A stretch of DNA of 64,000 bases. Origin: Candidatus Avedoeria danica. GTDB taxonomy: Bacteria > Chloroflexota > Anaerolineae > Epilineales > Epilineaceae. The translations under genes and the position numbers were made by a program. This document shows, in pieces, positions 53,001 through 60,185 of the stretch. How positions within the stretch are numbered: the first letter of the stretch is position 1; every line of letters starts with the position of its first letter. The stretch covers positions 2,049,501 to 2,113,500 of the forward strand of contig JADJCV010000004.1 of assembly GCA_016703025.1 (NCBI GenBank), given 5' to 3'. The notes beneath the pieces are model-generated. The model did no database searches and was not told the origin of the DNA. It was given only the letters and a program-made list of their open reading frames with translations.

Positions 53001-53246
53001 TCCTTCGGTGACACACCATCAGGCATCAGTGACCTGGCAGGTAATGTCGGTGAGTGGACATCGTCCGCATACCTCGCATATCCATATTCGTTGCATCACG
53101 AATGCTCTTCGAACGTGTGCGCTCAGCGCGTCCGGCGAGGTGGGAGCTGGATGTATGGCATTCGCGAGGCCAGAACGACGTGTCGGTTTGGAGTCCACGC
53201 CGCCATCTATTCACGTGACGGTGGCTTTCGTTTCACAATACGCTGA
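50073..53246 (+). CDS. STAND/NACHT-like NTPase with C-terminal formylglycine-generating-enzyme (FGE/SUMF1) domain
   Basis: A 1057-residue signalling NTPase (an in-frame extension to 49590 is possible). Residues 1-170 form a helical domain ending in a helix-turn-helix-like stretch (DIQTISAYSKRTIHRRG). The NTPase core has Walker A GAPGSGKST (274-282), Walker B LLLLDGLNE (Asp358) and the winged-helix mark LFHHQLIQEYFAARMF near 600. HEAT-like helices follow. From about 755, an FGE-sulfatase/C-type-lectin-like fold begins EIPAGTYTIGSDG. It has FPVTRAEYALFM, VVGICWYEAAAYCNWL, LPTEVEWEAAARG, LAGNVGEWTSS, RVRRGGSW and the terminal GGFRF. Related proteins act in bacterial conflict and cell-death systems, with the FGE part as sensor. 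GC falls sharply after about 52560, within the FGE domain. Confidence 0.9.
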   Translation: MTEAVITPQLVEQALRRLDNPRALAEHPFCSLAVVRQRRAEDPLAGSAGDVGRTLAAVLRDLVLRNLTGHRGADVPDGPQPIDAVVAGLQADFTARDGEREAWSVVYHRWVCPSRMPSIDIQTISAYSKRTIHRRGDDGCQLIAERLIFHERVALAEEAKRAVPLPVLGDEMSLRRWVIETVRRDGLAALAQLPLAEGVRADAPIVDLIDYQASRVLAWSDAPDALFFRCVELTLLLDQGEDAADGRWRAEVERYPDLVKALDRTTDPVLVLLGAPGSGKSTLLRHLELKAAAAALEAPGDSGRVPFYAPLSDYRADALGAIPPPPAVWLADRWSRRYPLLPPLDDLVADGRVLLLLDGLNEMPHTSDADNRERIGVWKTYLHAMIAGRPGNRALVACRRLDYSAQLSTPTLRVPQLEIQPLDDDQLAEFVQKYNPQLAAVIDDGLAMGGRRDLFRTPFQLRLLIHHIEGGGDPNADPVTLFTSLVRAALHREIKSENVRFLADDLLTERDRRRLVQGRAWANPHALPDEGRLIPSLARLAYGMQAGRGGVEGAHVRIGYGHARALMDTRVLPCADAVLRAGIDLGVLDEDGSGEEVLFHHQLIQEYFAARMFAATPDVDRVRVATRADEIQPSLDETIAGLAIADPLPPPPGTVWDQTVLMAAVLTRTPDVLIPDLAERNPVLAGRAAAQAACGVSEVVKESLRWRLVETSRNPEVDLRVRIAAGLALGELGDPRFTRGVGPEGHAYLLPPFIEIPAGTYTIGSDGSIYPEEAPEHQVTLESFKIAQFPVTRAEYALFMEAGGYEDERWWDTEAARAWRRGEGTGEGVRFNIMDVLAQYRQQPGLLEEQARRGMMEARLYDKWRSQLDVDVAELPAYLLALYPDVRFRAPRMSSVGMGTASSLPVVGICWYEAAAYCNWLSHQSGDQCALPTEVEWEAAARGSDARSLPFRGLSYGSPCNTVESHLRSLSPIGVFSFGDTPSGISDLAGNVGEWTSSAYLAYPYSLHHECSSNVCAQRVRRGGSWMYGIREARTTCRFGVHAAIYSRDGGFRFTIR

Positions 53247-53264
53247 ACACCCAGGAGCTGCACG

Positions 53265-53609
53265 ATGTCTGACCAAAGGTCTTCGCCCTCGATCATCTGC
53301 GCAATTGCAGCAGCATTTCTTGCCGTGCTGCTAGTTGCGGCAGGGATCATTATCTGTCAGCGCTTGGCATTAGTGCGTCCTCCGATAGAATCGTCTAACG
53401 TTGTGGACGAGACTCCTGGTCCCGAACCTGGTCGCGAACGTGCGATCGATATCATCTTCGGCAACGGTGGGGCGATCACCGATCTGGGAGAAGGGGTGGT
53501 CGAGGCTAGGTTCTTTGTCGATGACATCGAGAAGTTTGACGAGACGCCAATACCAACCGAGATAGGTGCCGTTGAAACGCCCCTCCGGTATCGACGACCG
53601 AGACAATGA
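53265..53609 (+). CDS. Single-pass membrane protein downstream of STAND-FGE
   Basis: A 114-residue protein with one strong membrane segment (AIAAAFLAVLLVAAGIIICQ) at about residues 12-32 and an acidic outer or inner tail. AGGAG lies upstream of the ATG, 18 bases after the STAND stop. Its stop overlaps the next start (ATGA). No family is recognised. Codon use is lower in GC than the genome norm. It may be the membrane anchor for the following protein, or the two may be one protein split by a frameshift. Confidence 0.7.
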   Translation: MSDQRSSPSIICAIAAAFLAVLLVAAGIIICQRLALVRPPIESSNVVDETPGPEPGRERAIDIIFGNGGAITDLGEGVVEARFFVDDIEKFDETPIPTEIGAVETPLRYRRPRQ

Positions 53610-54463
53610 CGGGAACGGTGTCTTCTGTCAGCCCGATTACGGTCCGGGTAACGAGCAGTCAGGCAAACGAGCGATGCACGACATCTGAGACGCTTGCCAA
53701 GATTGAACTTCACGTGAAGCCAGCACGCGGCATCGAGTACGATGAACAAATGAGCCTCTCCGGTCCGGGTTACGAGGTAGTGCTTGGCGACACGCAGCAC
53801 GAAATGAATGACCTCATGGACCTCTGTGCGACGGGCGCATGGATGGAGCTTCGCATTCGGCGTTCCTGTCGCACGAGCGACGGCCAGGTTCAGCAACGGG
53901 ACGGGTCGCGAGGAATGCTCGTTGCCTACATCGGATGCTATCAAGGAAGAATCCTGCAGCTTGGCGACCCAAGCGGGATTATCGACCAGCCGCTGATAGA
54001 GGGAGGCACTCCAACCTGCAAGAACAACACCTACAAGGGCCAGACCGTGACGTTGAGAGAGGTGCAGGGATGGACTGCCGGATTCACGAACCCAAATGGT
54101 GATTCGCCAGCGTCTGGTAAGTGTTACACGGTGGACAATCATACAGGTGCATGGAGTTGGCACACGGCGTCGGAAGCCGGTTCAGCTACAGTCGTGGCGC
54201 CGAGCCCCGGGGCTCAGCCGGGCAACAGCATGTCGCTGACACAGTCCGGGACATTTGGATTCTACGCGTCTGCCAGCAAGTGCTACTTCGTGGAGTTCAC
54301 GACGAATGGATGTACGTACTACTCGGACATCGTCGCAGTTCCGCCTGATCCGCAGTCGCCAGCACAGCCCCAACCGCCGAATCCGGCAAAGCTGATAACG
54401 AATCTGAATATGCACTTGCCATCCGGCACGGGGTGTCAAACACTGGCACCGACTTGTCCATAG
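53606..54463 (+). CDS. Unknown Cys-rich protein, coupled to the preceding membrane protein
   Basis: A 285-residue protein with many Ser/Thr/Gly residues and about ten cysteines (for example TPTCKNNTYKG, GKCYTVDN, SKCYFVEFTTNGCTYY), typical of extracytoplasmic proteins. It has no signal peptide of its own. The ATG at 53606 overlaps the upstream stop. Because the preceding short protein supplies a membrane segment, the two could form a split or frameshifted single exported chain. The end is Pro-rich (SPAQPQPPNPAK). Function is unknown. The gene lies in the lower-GC island. Confidence 0.65.
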   Translation: MTGTVSSVSPITVRVTSSQANERCTTSETLAKIELHVKPARGIEYDEQMSLSGPGYEVVLGDTQHEMNDLMDLCATGAWMELRIRRSCRTSDGQVQQRDGSRGMLVAYIGCYQGRILQLGDPSGIIDQPLIEGGTPTCKNNTYKGQTVTLREVQGWTAGFTNPNGDSPASGKCYTVDNHTGAWSWHTASEAGSATVVAPSPGAQPGNSMSLTQSGTFGFYASASKCYFVEFTTNGCTYYSDIVAVPPDPQSPAQPQPPNPAKLITNLNMHLPSGTGCQTLAPTCP

Positions 54464-54814
54464 TTTCGAATTGCGCGACGACACCTCGGTGCTTGGTGAT
54501 GCGTCTGGTCGCCACACTGTAGCGGACTGATTCGCTGGGGATGGCATGTCCTCTTGCCATCCCCAGCCATCACCGCCCCTTTTCAATTTCGTATGCTACA
54601 AGTGCATGCTCGTGAACCGGTCATTTAGGTCGATCTATCTGATAGCGCCACCACTCTAGGCGTTCAGCATTCCGTCTCGAAGCAATTGCCGGAGTCAAAT
54701 CCAATGTGGACTTCCATGCAGCGCCAATCGGTGCGCGCCCCGCCGACCGTCGTCCTTGTGCCAGCAGCATGAAAACATCCACCGTTTCAAGATTCCATCT
54801 CCAGGAGAATTCCC
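54464..54814. other. Intergenic region (351 bases) with terminator
   Basis: Contains the terminator-like hairpin at 54534-54583. No gene is supported. A TATCTGATAG sequence near 54637 may belong to a promoter for the metzincin gene. Composition is lower in GC, as in the preceding genes. Confidence 0.45.
54534..54583 (+). terminator. Terminator-like hairpin after the STAND-FGE operon
   Basis: GCTGGGGATGGCA (54534-54546) pairs perfectly with TGCCATCCCCAGC (54555-54567) around an 8-base loop. A TTTT run begins at 54580, 12 bases after the stem. Confidence 0.55.
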
Positions 54815-56575
54815 ATGTACGCATCGTCCGAATCGCAACGTCATCCGCCCATCAAGCGCGGCCTCGTTGCGCTGATCACCGTGTCTATCACCATCGCCGC
54901 CCTCGGCCGCAGCATGACCGCTAGCGCGCAGGGCACGGAGCTCGCATCCGGCGCCATCGACGGCAACAGCGGCGGTTCCTTCGCCACCGTCGATGTCGGC
55001 ACCCTCAGCGGCGGGTCGGTCTTGCGGCTGACGCAAACCGACGCACCGTGCCTCTCCGGCCCGCGTCCAGGTGCTCCGTCCGGCCCATTCGGCTTCGCCG
55101 TGTTCGCCGATGGGGCGCTCCTCGGCACGTCGAGCAACGTCGGAGCCTGCGTCCACACGTACGGCGGCAACACGGCATCGGCGGGGACGGTCACGGTCCA
55201 AATCTTCAACTACGCCCATGGACGGCGGGCCGCGTACCGCTTGACGCTCGATGCCGACGCCGGCGCCCCAGCGCCCAGTGTCGCTGCCGACCTTGCGCTC
55301 GCGACATTCGTACCGGACTGCGACTGGAAGGACGAACCGCCAACGTTCGAGGACTTCAAGGCATGCACGTACCGTGAGCCCGACGGCGGGCCATGGATCG
55401 TCGACGGCGATATCCCGATCTACGATGAGGACGCATTGCGGAGCCTCTTCGAGGTCGTTGTCGCATCGGATGACGTCGGTGAGCTGAAGATGCGCGACGT
55501 CGGCCAGCTGAAGGACGGCCTGATCGTCCACCAGGTGAACAGCCAGGACTCGCGCTGGTACGCTCCGGAGCAATGCGACATCACCTACTGCGTTTCCACG
55601 AGCTTCGGGCCGCGCTACAACGCCGCGGTACTCGCGATGGAACAGGCTGCCGCAGATTGGTCGGCCGTGGCTGGCGTCACGTTCCGACATGTCGTGGCCC
55701 AAGATGCGCTATGCACGGCCGGGAACTCGGATGTTCAGTTCGACGTCCGGCCGATCGCCAACGCACCTTACCTGGCCCGTGCCTTCTTCCCGCACCAGCC
55801 GCGACCGCAGCGCAATGTGATGATCGACGACCAAACGTTCGGGCCGATCTCTCCATGGACGATTCGCGGCATCCTGCGCCACGAGCTCGGACACACGCTC
55901 GGCTTCCGCCACGAGCACACCCGGCCCGAAGCCGCCATGTGCTTCGAGGACAACTCCTGGCGGCCGCTCACGGACTACGACAGCCTGTCGGTCATGCACT
56001 ATCCGCAATGCAACGGTGCGCAAACAAGCGACCTGTCGATCTCACCCAAAGACGCGAGCGGCGCCGGCACATTTTACGGCGCCCCAGGCGGCTGCGGCGA
56101 GTCCGTCACGTGCCGCCTGTTCGAGGACGGCTACCGTCGGATCACCGGGCCCACCACGGGAATCACCACCCTCCGCCTGCCGTTCCTCCGCGACGTCACA
56201 TTCGATGTGGAGGGCCGCACCCGCAGGTGGTTCGGTCGGTGCGCGACGACGCGGACGGGGGAGGCGGTGGAGATGCGCGTCTTCGAAGACGGCCTGGCAA
56301 ACCCGTCGCCGTACACGGACGCCGTGTACATCCGGCGCGGCTCGCAGGCGTGCTCGCCGGACGGCACGAGCGCCGGCGCGTGCCGCAAGTGGTTCGGGGA
56401 GTTTCGGACGACGGGCGGCCGGCCGGTCGCGTGCTTCCTGTTCGACGATGCGGGCGCGAATCGCGTCGGTCCCACCCGGGCGATCTACTACAACAGCTCC
56501 GGCAAGCTGTGCATGCCGGACGGGACAGGGACAGGGACGTGCCGCAAGTACTGGGGCCAGTGCGCTGTCCAGTAG
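54815..56575 (+). CDS. Secreted metzincin-type zinc metalloprotease
   Basis: A 586-residue exported protease. AGGAGA lies 7 bases before the ATG. A signal peptide (RGLVALITVSITIAALGRSMTASAQ) ends near residue 39. Residues 40-145 form a beta domain. The catalytic domain has the full zinc motif HELGHTLGFRHEH (His356, His360, His366; Glu357 catalytic), with the Met-turn SVMHYP at Met394, as in metzincins (M10/M12-like). The C-terminal 150 residues contain two or three similar Cys-rich modules (VTCRLFEDGYRR, CRKWFGEF, CRKYWGQC) that may bind substrate. It likely degrades external protein. It has no operon link to the island upstream. Confidence 0.92.
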   Translation: MYASSESQRHPPIKRGLVALITVSITIAALGRSMTASAQGTELASGAIDGNSGGSFATVDVGTLSGGSVLRLTQTDAPCLSGPRPGAPSGPFGFAVFADGALLGTSSNVGACVHTYGGNTASAGTVTVQIFNYAHGRRAAYRLTLDADAGAPAPSVAADLALATFVPDCDWKDEPPTFEDFKACTYREPDGGPWIVDGDIPIYDEDALRSLFEVVVASDDVGELKMRDVGQLKDGLIVHQVNSQDSRWYAPEQCDITYCVSTSFGPRYNAAVLAMEQAAADWSAVAGVTFRHVVAQDALCTAGNSDVQFDVRPIANAPYLARAFFPHQPRPQRNVMIDDQTFGPISPWTIRGILRHELGHTLGFRHEHTRPEAAMCFEDNSWRPLTDYDSLSVMHYPQCNGAQTSDLSISPKDASGAGTFYGAPGGCGESVTCRLFEDGYRRITGPTTGITTLRLPFLRDVTFDVEGRTRRWFGRCATTRTGEAVEMRVFEDGLANPSPYTDAVYIRRGSQACSPDGTSAGACRKWFGEFRTTGGRPVACFLFDDAGANRVGPTRAIYYNSSGKLCMPDGTGTGTCRKYWGQCAVQ

Positions 56576-56673
56576 CCCATTCAGCCAGCACGCCGTCACG
56601 TTCCGTGCGCAGCGACCGTCCGTCGCGAGTCCGACATTCACGTGAATCGAGTGAATAGAAAAGGAGTCCGAAC

Positions 56674-56886
56674 ATGACCCCGCAGCAAGCCAAGAAGCAA
56701 GTCACCACCCGCCTCGAGACCGTCCTCAACGTCGGCTGGTCCGACAAGAAGGGCGACCTCCCGCCATCCCTCGACCTGATCGCGGTCGCCGCCAACAGCG
56801 CCAACGGCGTCAAGCCGGCGCACTTCCGGGTCTTCTTCGGCCTCGACAAGAACAAGGGCTGGCAGGGCAACCTCTTCGTGCCGTAG
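56674..56886 (+). CDS. Small protein of unknown function (pair member 1)
   Basis: A 70-residue protein (MTPQQAKKQVTTRLETVLNV...) with AAGGAG 7 bases before the ATG. It starts with a charged helix and ends with strands (HFRVFFGLDKNKGWQGNLFVP). No signal, membrane segment or known motif is seen. It lies on the same strand as the upstream protease and 86 bases before a second small gene of the same size, suggesting a small operon. Confidence 0.6.
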   Translation: MTPQQAKKQVTTRLETVLNVGWSDKKGDLPPSLDLIAVAANSANGVKPAHFRVFFGLDKNKGWQGNLFVP

Positions 56887-56972
56887 CGGTCGACCGAGAC
56901 CCAACTGCTCCTTCGTCCAGTGAAGCAGCGTTCCCAGCATCCGGCACCATCAACACAGAATAGGAGACTCCG

Positions 56973-57188
56973 ATGCCCCTGTCCCCGCGAGAGCAACTCG
57001 AAGCAAGCATGGCCGTGCTCATCAACGCCGGCCACACGTTTGCGACCGCCAAGAAGGGCGACGAGCGCGTCGGCCCGCTCGCCGGCCTCGTGCAGCAGGC
57101 CGCCGTTCCCGTCGGCGGCGCCACCGAACTCCGGCTGACGTTCGACCTGCAGGCCGACGGCACCTACCGCTGCACTGCGGCGCTCTGA
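56973..57188 (+). CDS. Small protein of unknown function (pair member 2)
   Basis: A 71-residue protein (MPLSPREQLEASMAVLINAG...) with TAGGAGA about 6 bases before the ATG. A helix is followed by two predicted strands (ELRLTFDLQADGTYRCTAAL). No motif is recognised. It shares size and position with the preceding small gene and is followed by a strong hairpin at 57213. Confidence 0.6.
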   Translation: MPLSPREQLEASMAVLINAGHTFATAKKGDERVGPLAGLVQQAAVPVGGATELRLTFDLQADGTYRCTAAL

Positions 57189-57212
57189 GCCATCGCGTCC
57201 GTCGCTCGATCC

Positions 57213-57276
57213 GAGGGCCGCCGGTGCCGGTTTCGGCATCGGCGGCCCTCGTCACACTCCCGTCACACTTCTTTTT
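57213..57276 (+). terminator. Strong intrinsic-terminator-like hairpin
   Basis: GAGGGCCGCCGGTGCC (57213-57228) and GGCATCGGCGGCCCTC (57235-57250) pair over 16 bp with one G-T wobble around loop GGTTTC. A TTCTTTTT tract follows at 57269-57276. Confidence 0.6.
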
Positions 57277-57370
57277 CCCGGACCTTACAACCCCAGCCCC
57301 GTGCTGCATCGTTACGCCCCGCAACACACCCGCGGCTCCCCCCGCCCCAATTCCGTTGCCGGAGGTTGCG

Positions 57371-59596
57371 ATGCCTGCCCCCTTCGATCGACCGCCGTCC
57401 ACCCCAACGCCGACGCCGCCCGCCTCGCCCGCCTCGCTCGCCGCGTCCGCCGCGTCCGCCGATCTCATCGTCCGCAACCGCCCGGCCGTGCCCCTCGCCC
57501 TCGCCATCTCCCTCTCCCTCGCCACTGCCCTCGCCACCGCCCTCGCCACCGCGCACCACACCGCCCCGCCGGCGACCGCCCAGCCGGCCGCCTACGCCCA
57601 GTTCGCGCTGAACACGCAGGACTTCAGCTACCCCGAGCGGAGCGCCGCCACCGTTCACCGCGTCCTCGACATCCACGAGCGCCACGGCGTGCCCGTCGAC
57701 GTCTACCTCACCGACACGATCCTCCGCCTGTACGAGACCGTGGCGCCCGACCTCATCGACCGCCTCCGCACCTCGACCGTCGCCGAGGTTTCCAGCCACA
57801 ACCGGCCGCCGCGGCCGTACCACACCGGTTACGACTGGCTCGGCCTGGCGGCGATGTCGGCCGCCGACCAGCAGGCCACGATCCTGCGCTACGAGACGCA
57901 CGCCGTCGATCCGGTGACCGGGCGGACGACGGACGATCCGGGCGGCTACGCCTACGTCGCCGACACCATCGGTTACAGGCCGTGGATCGGCGCGTTCCTC
58001 GCCGACGCCCCTATCGCAACCAACGTCGCCGCCGTGTTCCGGCAGCTCGGCGCGCGGATGCGGATCGTGCACGGGCGGATCGTGAACGCCGGCGAGCAGA
58101 TCGGCGGCGTGTACGTCCGGCCCGAGCACGTGGACCTGCGGCTGTTCGAGCACGTCGGCAAGGACCCCGGGCCGGTGCTCGATGCGGCCGTGGCCGAGGC
58201 GCGGGCGGCCGCCGGGGCGCGCGGGCCGTACTTCGTCGGGATCAAGATGCACGACAACGACTTCTTCGCCGTCGACTCCGCCTGGGTGACGGTCTACCAG
58301 AAGGATCGCCGCCGGCCGCCGTGGGACCCGACGCTGAAGTCGCCGCTGCTCGACGACGCCGAACAGGCCGCGATGTGGACGCTGTACGAAGGAACGGTGG
58401 CCGAGGTGGCGGCCGGCCGTGCCGGCCTGCAGAGCGTGAACGCCCGCGGGCTCTGGACGATGTTGACCGGCCAGCAGGCGACGCCGCGACCGACCGTGGC
58501 GGGGACCGAGTCGCCTCCGACCGCAACCGCACCGCCATCGTCGCCCCCGCCCGCGGCGCCCACCGTCCACCCAGCGGCCGGCCCGATCGTCTACGTCTCG
58601 GGCTCCATGCACATCGAGACGAACCCCGAGTCGTGGCCCGACGTGACGGCGCTGCTGGACTTCTACCGCCGCGTGACCGCCGCCGGCCACGTCGGCGCGC
58701 AGCCGACGGCGATGCGCTGGTCGATCGGGGTCGACATCGGCTGGCTCAGAGGCGAGACGCGGGCCAAGGAGGCGGTCCTGGCGCTCGAAGCGATGGGCGT
58801 CGACATGGACGTCCACGCCCACGCCGCGGCGGATCGGCCCGTCATCGTGGCGCTGCTGACCAGTTGGGGCGCGCACCCCAACCGCGTGGCCTCGGGCGTG
58901 CTGGCCGCCGAGTTCGACGCGCTGCGCCTGCCGGTCGCCGTGCCGGACGGGAGCCGCTGGCAGGCCGAGGTGACGTGGGGCTTCGCCAACCGCGCCGGGC
59001 ACGGGCCGGGGGCGGACGATCGGTCGACGGGCCTCTGGCGGCCGAAGAGCGGCGCCGAGATGACGGTCCACGACCCGCGCGCCAACCTGATCAGCGTCGG
59101 CGGCGGCAGCCGCGACACGGCGGGTGTCGACGCCTACGTCGGCGCCGTCACGGCGGCCGTCGCCCGCGGCCAAGCGCTGCCGCCCGTCCTGTCGACGAGC
59201 GTGATGATCAACGCACGTGCCTTCAACGGCAACGCCCCGGCCGTGGACGTGCCCGCGCTGGCGGCGTGGGCCGACCGCGCCGCCGGATCGCCGCACCTCC
59301 GCTGGGCGACGATCCGCGAGACCGCGGCGGCGTGGGTGGCGGCGGGCGAAGTCCCGAGCCGCGCCGACTACGGCGCGCTGCCTGACGCGCCGCCGCCGCT
59401 GGCCACGGCCGTCGCGACAGCCGGCGCGACGGCCAGCGCGACGGGGACGTCCGGTCCGCCCGCGTCGACCATCTCCCCGACCGCTCCACCGGCAACTGCG
59501 ACCGCCGGAGCGCCGCCGGATGTCGGGATCGATCGCGCGATGCTCTTCCTCCCGTGGGCCGGGCGCCGAGCGACGCCCGTGGACGCGACGCCGTGA
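57371..59596 (+). CDS. Secreted deacetylase-like protein with C-terminal FLPW motif
   Basis: A 741-residue exported protein. GGAGG lies 7 bases before the ATG. A signal peptide (VPLALAISLSLATALATALATA) ends near residue 70. The pattern FALNTQDFSYPERSAATVHRVLDIHERHGVPVDV near residue 80 resembles the start of glycoside hydrolase/deacetylase superfamily barrels (an Asp on strand 1, then a helix and PVDVYLTD). A second half begins near GPIVYVSGSMHIETNP (about 405). Metal ligands typical of polysaccharide deacetylases are not clearly all present, so catalysis is uncertain. Pro/Thr/Ala linkers lie near residues 360-400 and 680-720. The end reads MLFLPWAGRR. Confidence 0.75.
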   Translation: MPAPFDRPPSTPTPTPPASPASLAASAASADLIVRNRPAVPLALAISLSLATALATALATAHHTAPPATAQPAAYAQFALNTQDFSYPERSAATVHRVLDIHERHGVPVDVYLTDTILRLYETVAPDLIDRLRTSTVAEVSSHNRPPRPYHTGYDWLGLAAMSAADQQATILRYETHAVDPVTGRTTDDPGGYAYVADTIGYRPWIGAFLADAPIATNVAAVFRQLGARMRIVHGRIVNAGEQIGGVYVRPEHVDLRLFEHVGKDPGPVLDAAVAEARAAAGARGPYFVGIKMHDNDFFAVDSAWVTVYQKDRRRPPWDPTLKSPLLDDAEQAAMWTLYEGTVAEVAAGRAGLQSVNARGLWTMLTGQQATPRPTVAGTESPPTATAPPSSPPPAAPTVHPAAGPIVYVSGSMHIETNPESWPDVTALLDFYRRVTAAGHVGAQPTAMRWSIGVDIGWLRGETRAKEAVLALEAMGVDMDVHAHAAADRPVIVALLTSWGAHPNRVASGVLAAEFDALRLPVAVPDGSRWQAEVTWGFANRAGHGPGADDRSTGLWRPKSGAEMTVHDPRANLISVGGGSRDTAGVDAYVGAVTAAVARGQALPPVLSTSVMINARAFNGNAPAVDVPALAAWADRAAGSPHLRWATIRETAAAWVAAGEVPSRADYGALPDAPPPLATAVATAGATASATGTSGPPASTISPTAPPATATAGAPPDVGIDRAMLFLPWAGRRATPVDATP

Positions 59597-59801
59597 CGGC
59601 TCGGCTCTGGGGCACGCGAAACTTTGCGTATCCGCCCCACCGGCGGTGGCGTCATAGAGCATGCAAGCAGCGGTCGACAGACCATTTGAAGTGCGCCGGT
59701 GTGGTTGGGCCGTTTGTGGGTTTGGCAGCCGATTTTTTCGATCTTGGTCTTGATCAGCACGCTTTGCGTTTCGAATGCGACCGGCTTAGGAGACAGGGAC
59801 G

Positions 59802-60056
59802 ATGTTCTACGACCACGAAACCGTTTGGCAGGACCCCATCGCCACTGCATGGCACGACGCCGCGACGACGACGGTCGATCTCGACTTCATGGCGTTGGCC
59901 GCCCGCCAGCGCAGCCTGGAAACCGAGCGACGCCGCGCCGACGCAGTTCCCACGGTCCCGGCAGCCGCCGCCTCGGAAGGCGCCCGCCTCATGGGCGCGC
60001 CGACGTCGGGCTCACCGTACCTGTTGCTGGTCCGCAGCCCGTACGAGTTGAGCTGA
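59802..60056 (+). CDS. Small protein of unknown function
   Basis: An 84-residue protein (MFYDHETVWQDPIATAWHDA...) with AGGAGAC upstream of the ATG. It has a charged helical middle (LAARQRSLETERRRAD) and an Ala/Gly/Ser-rich end. No family is recognised. The 205-base leader 59597-59801 holds a T6 stretch and AT-rich sequence but no clear promoter. It is followed by a long hairpin. Confidence 0.55.
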   Translation: MFYDHETVWQDPIATAWHDAATTTVDLDFMALAARQRSLETERRRADAVPTVPAAAASEGARLMGAPTSGSPYLLLVRSPYELS

Positions 60057-60131
60057 GAGCGAGCGGCACCCCCCACACCGATTTCTCGCGCACCGGCATC
60101 CCCCCGGAGCCGGTGCGACAGGGCGGACACA

Positions 60132-60176
60132 CCGAAGGCCGGGCCTCTCCTCAGGGAGGGGGCCGGCTTTCGGCTT
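60132..60176. terminator. Long hairpin between convergent genes
   Basis: A 19-bp stem (60132-60150 with 60155-60173) with two wobbles and one mismatch around loop TCAG, followed by CTTTC. It lies between the small gene 59802-60056 and the convergent gene 60186-61406 and may stop both. Confidence 0.5.
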
Positions 60177-60185
60177 TCATGGCCG

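Noticed and set aside
53580..53690. A DRDNDGNG calcium-loop-like sequence in a third frame near 53594
   Set aside because: The frame stops after about 35 codons and conflicts with the better-supported frame at 53606.
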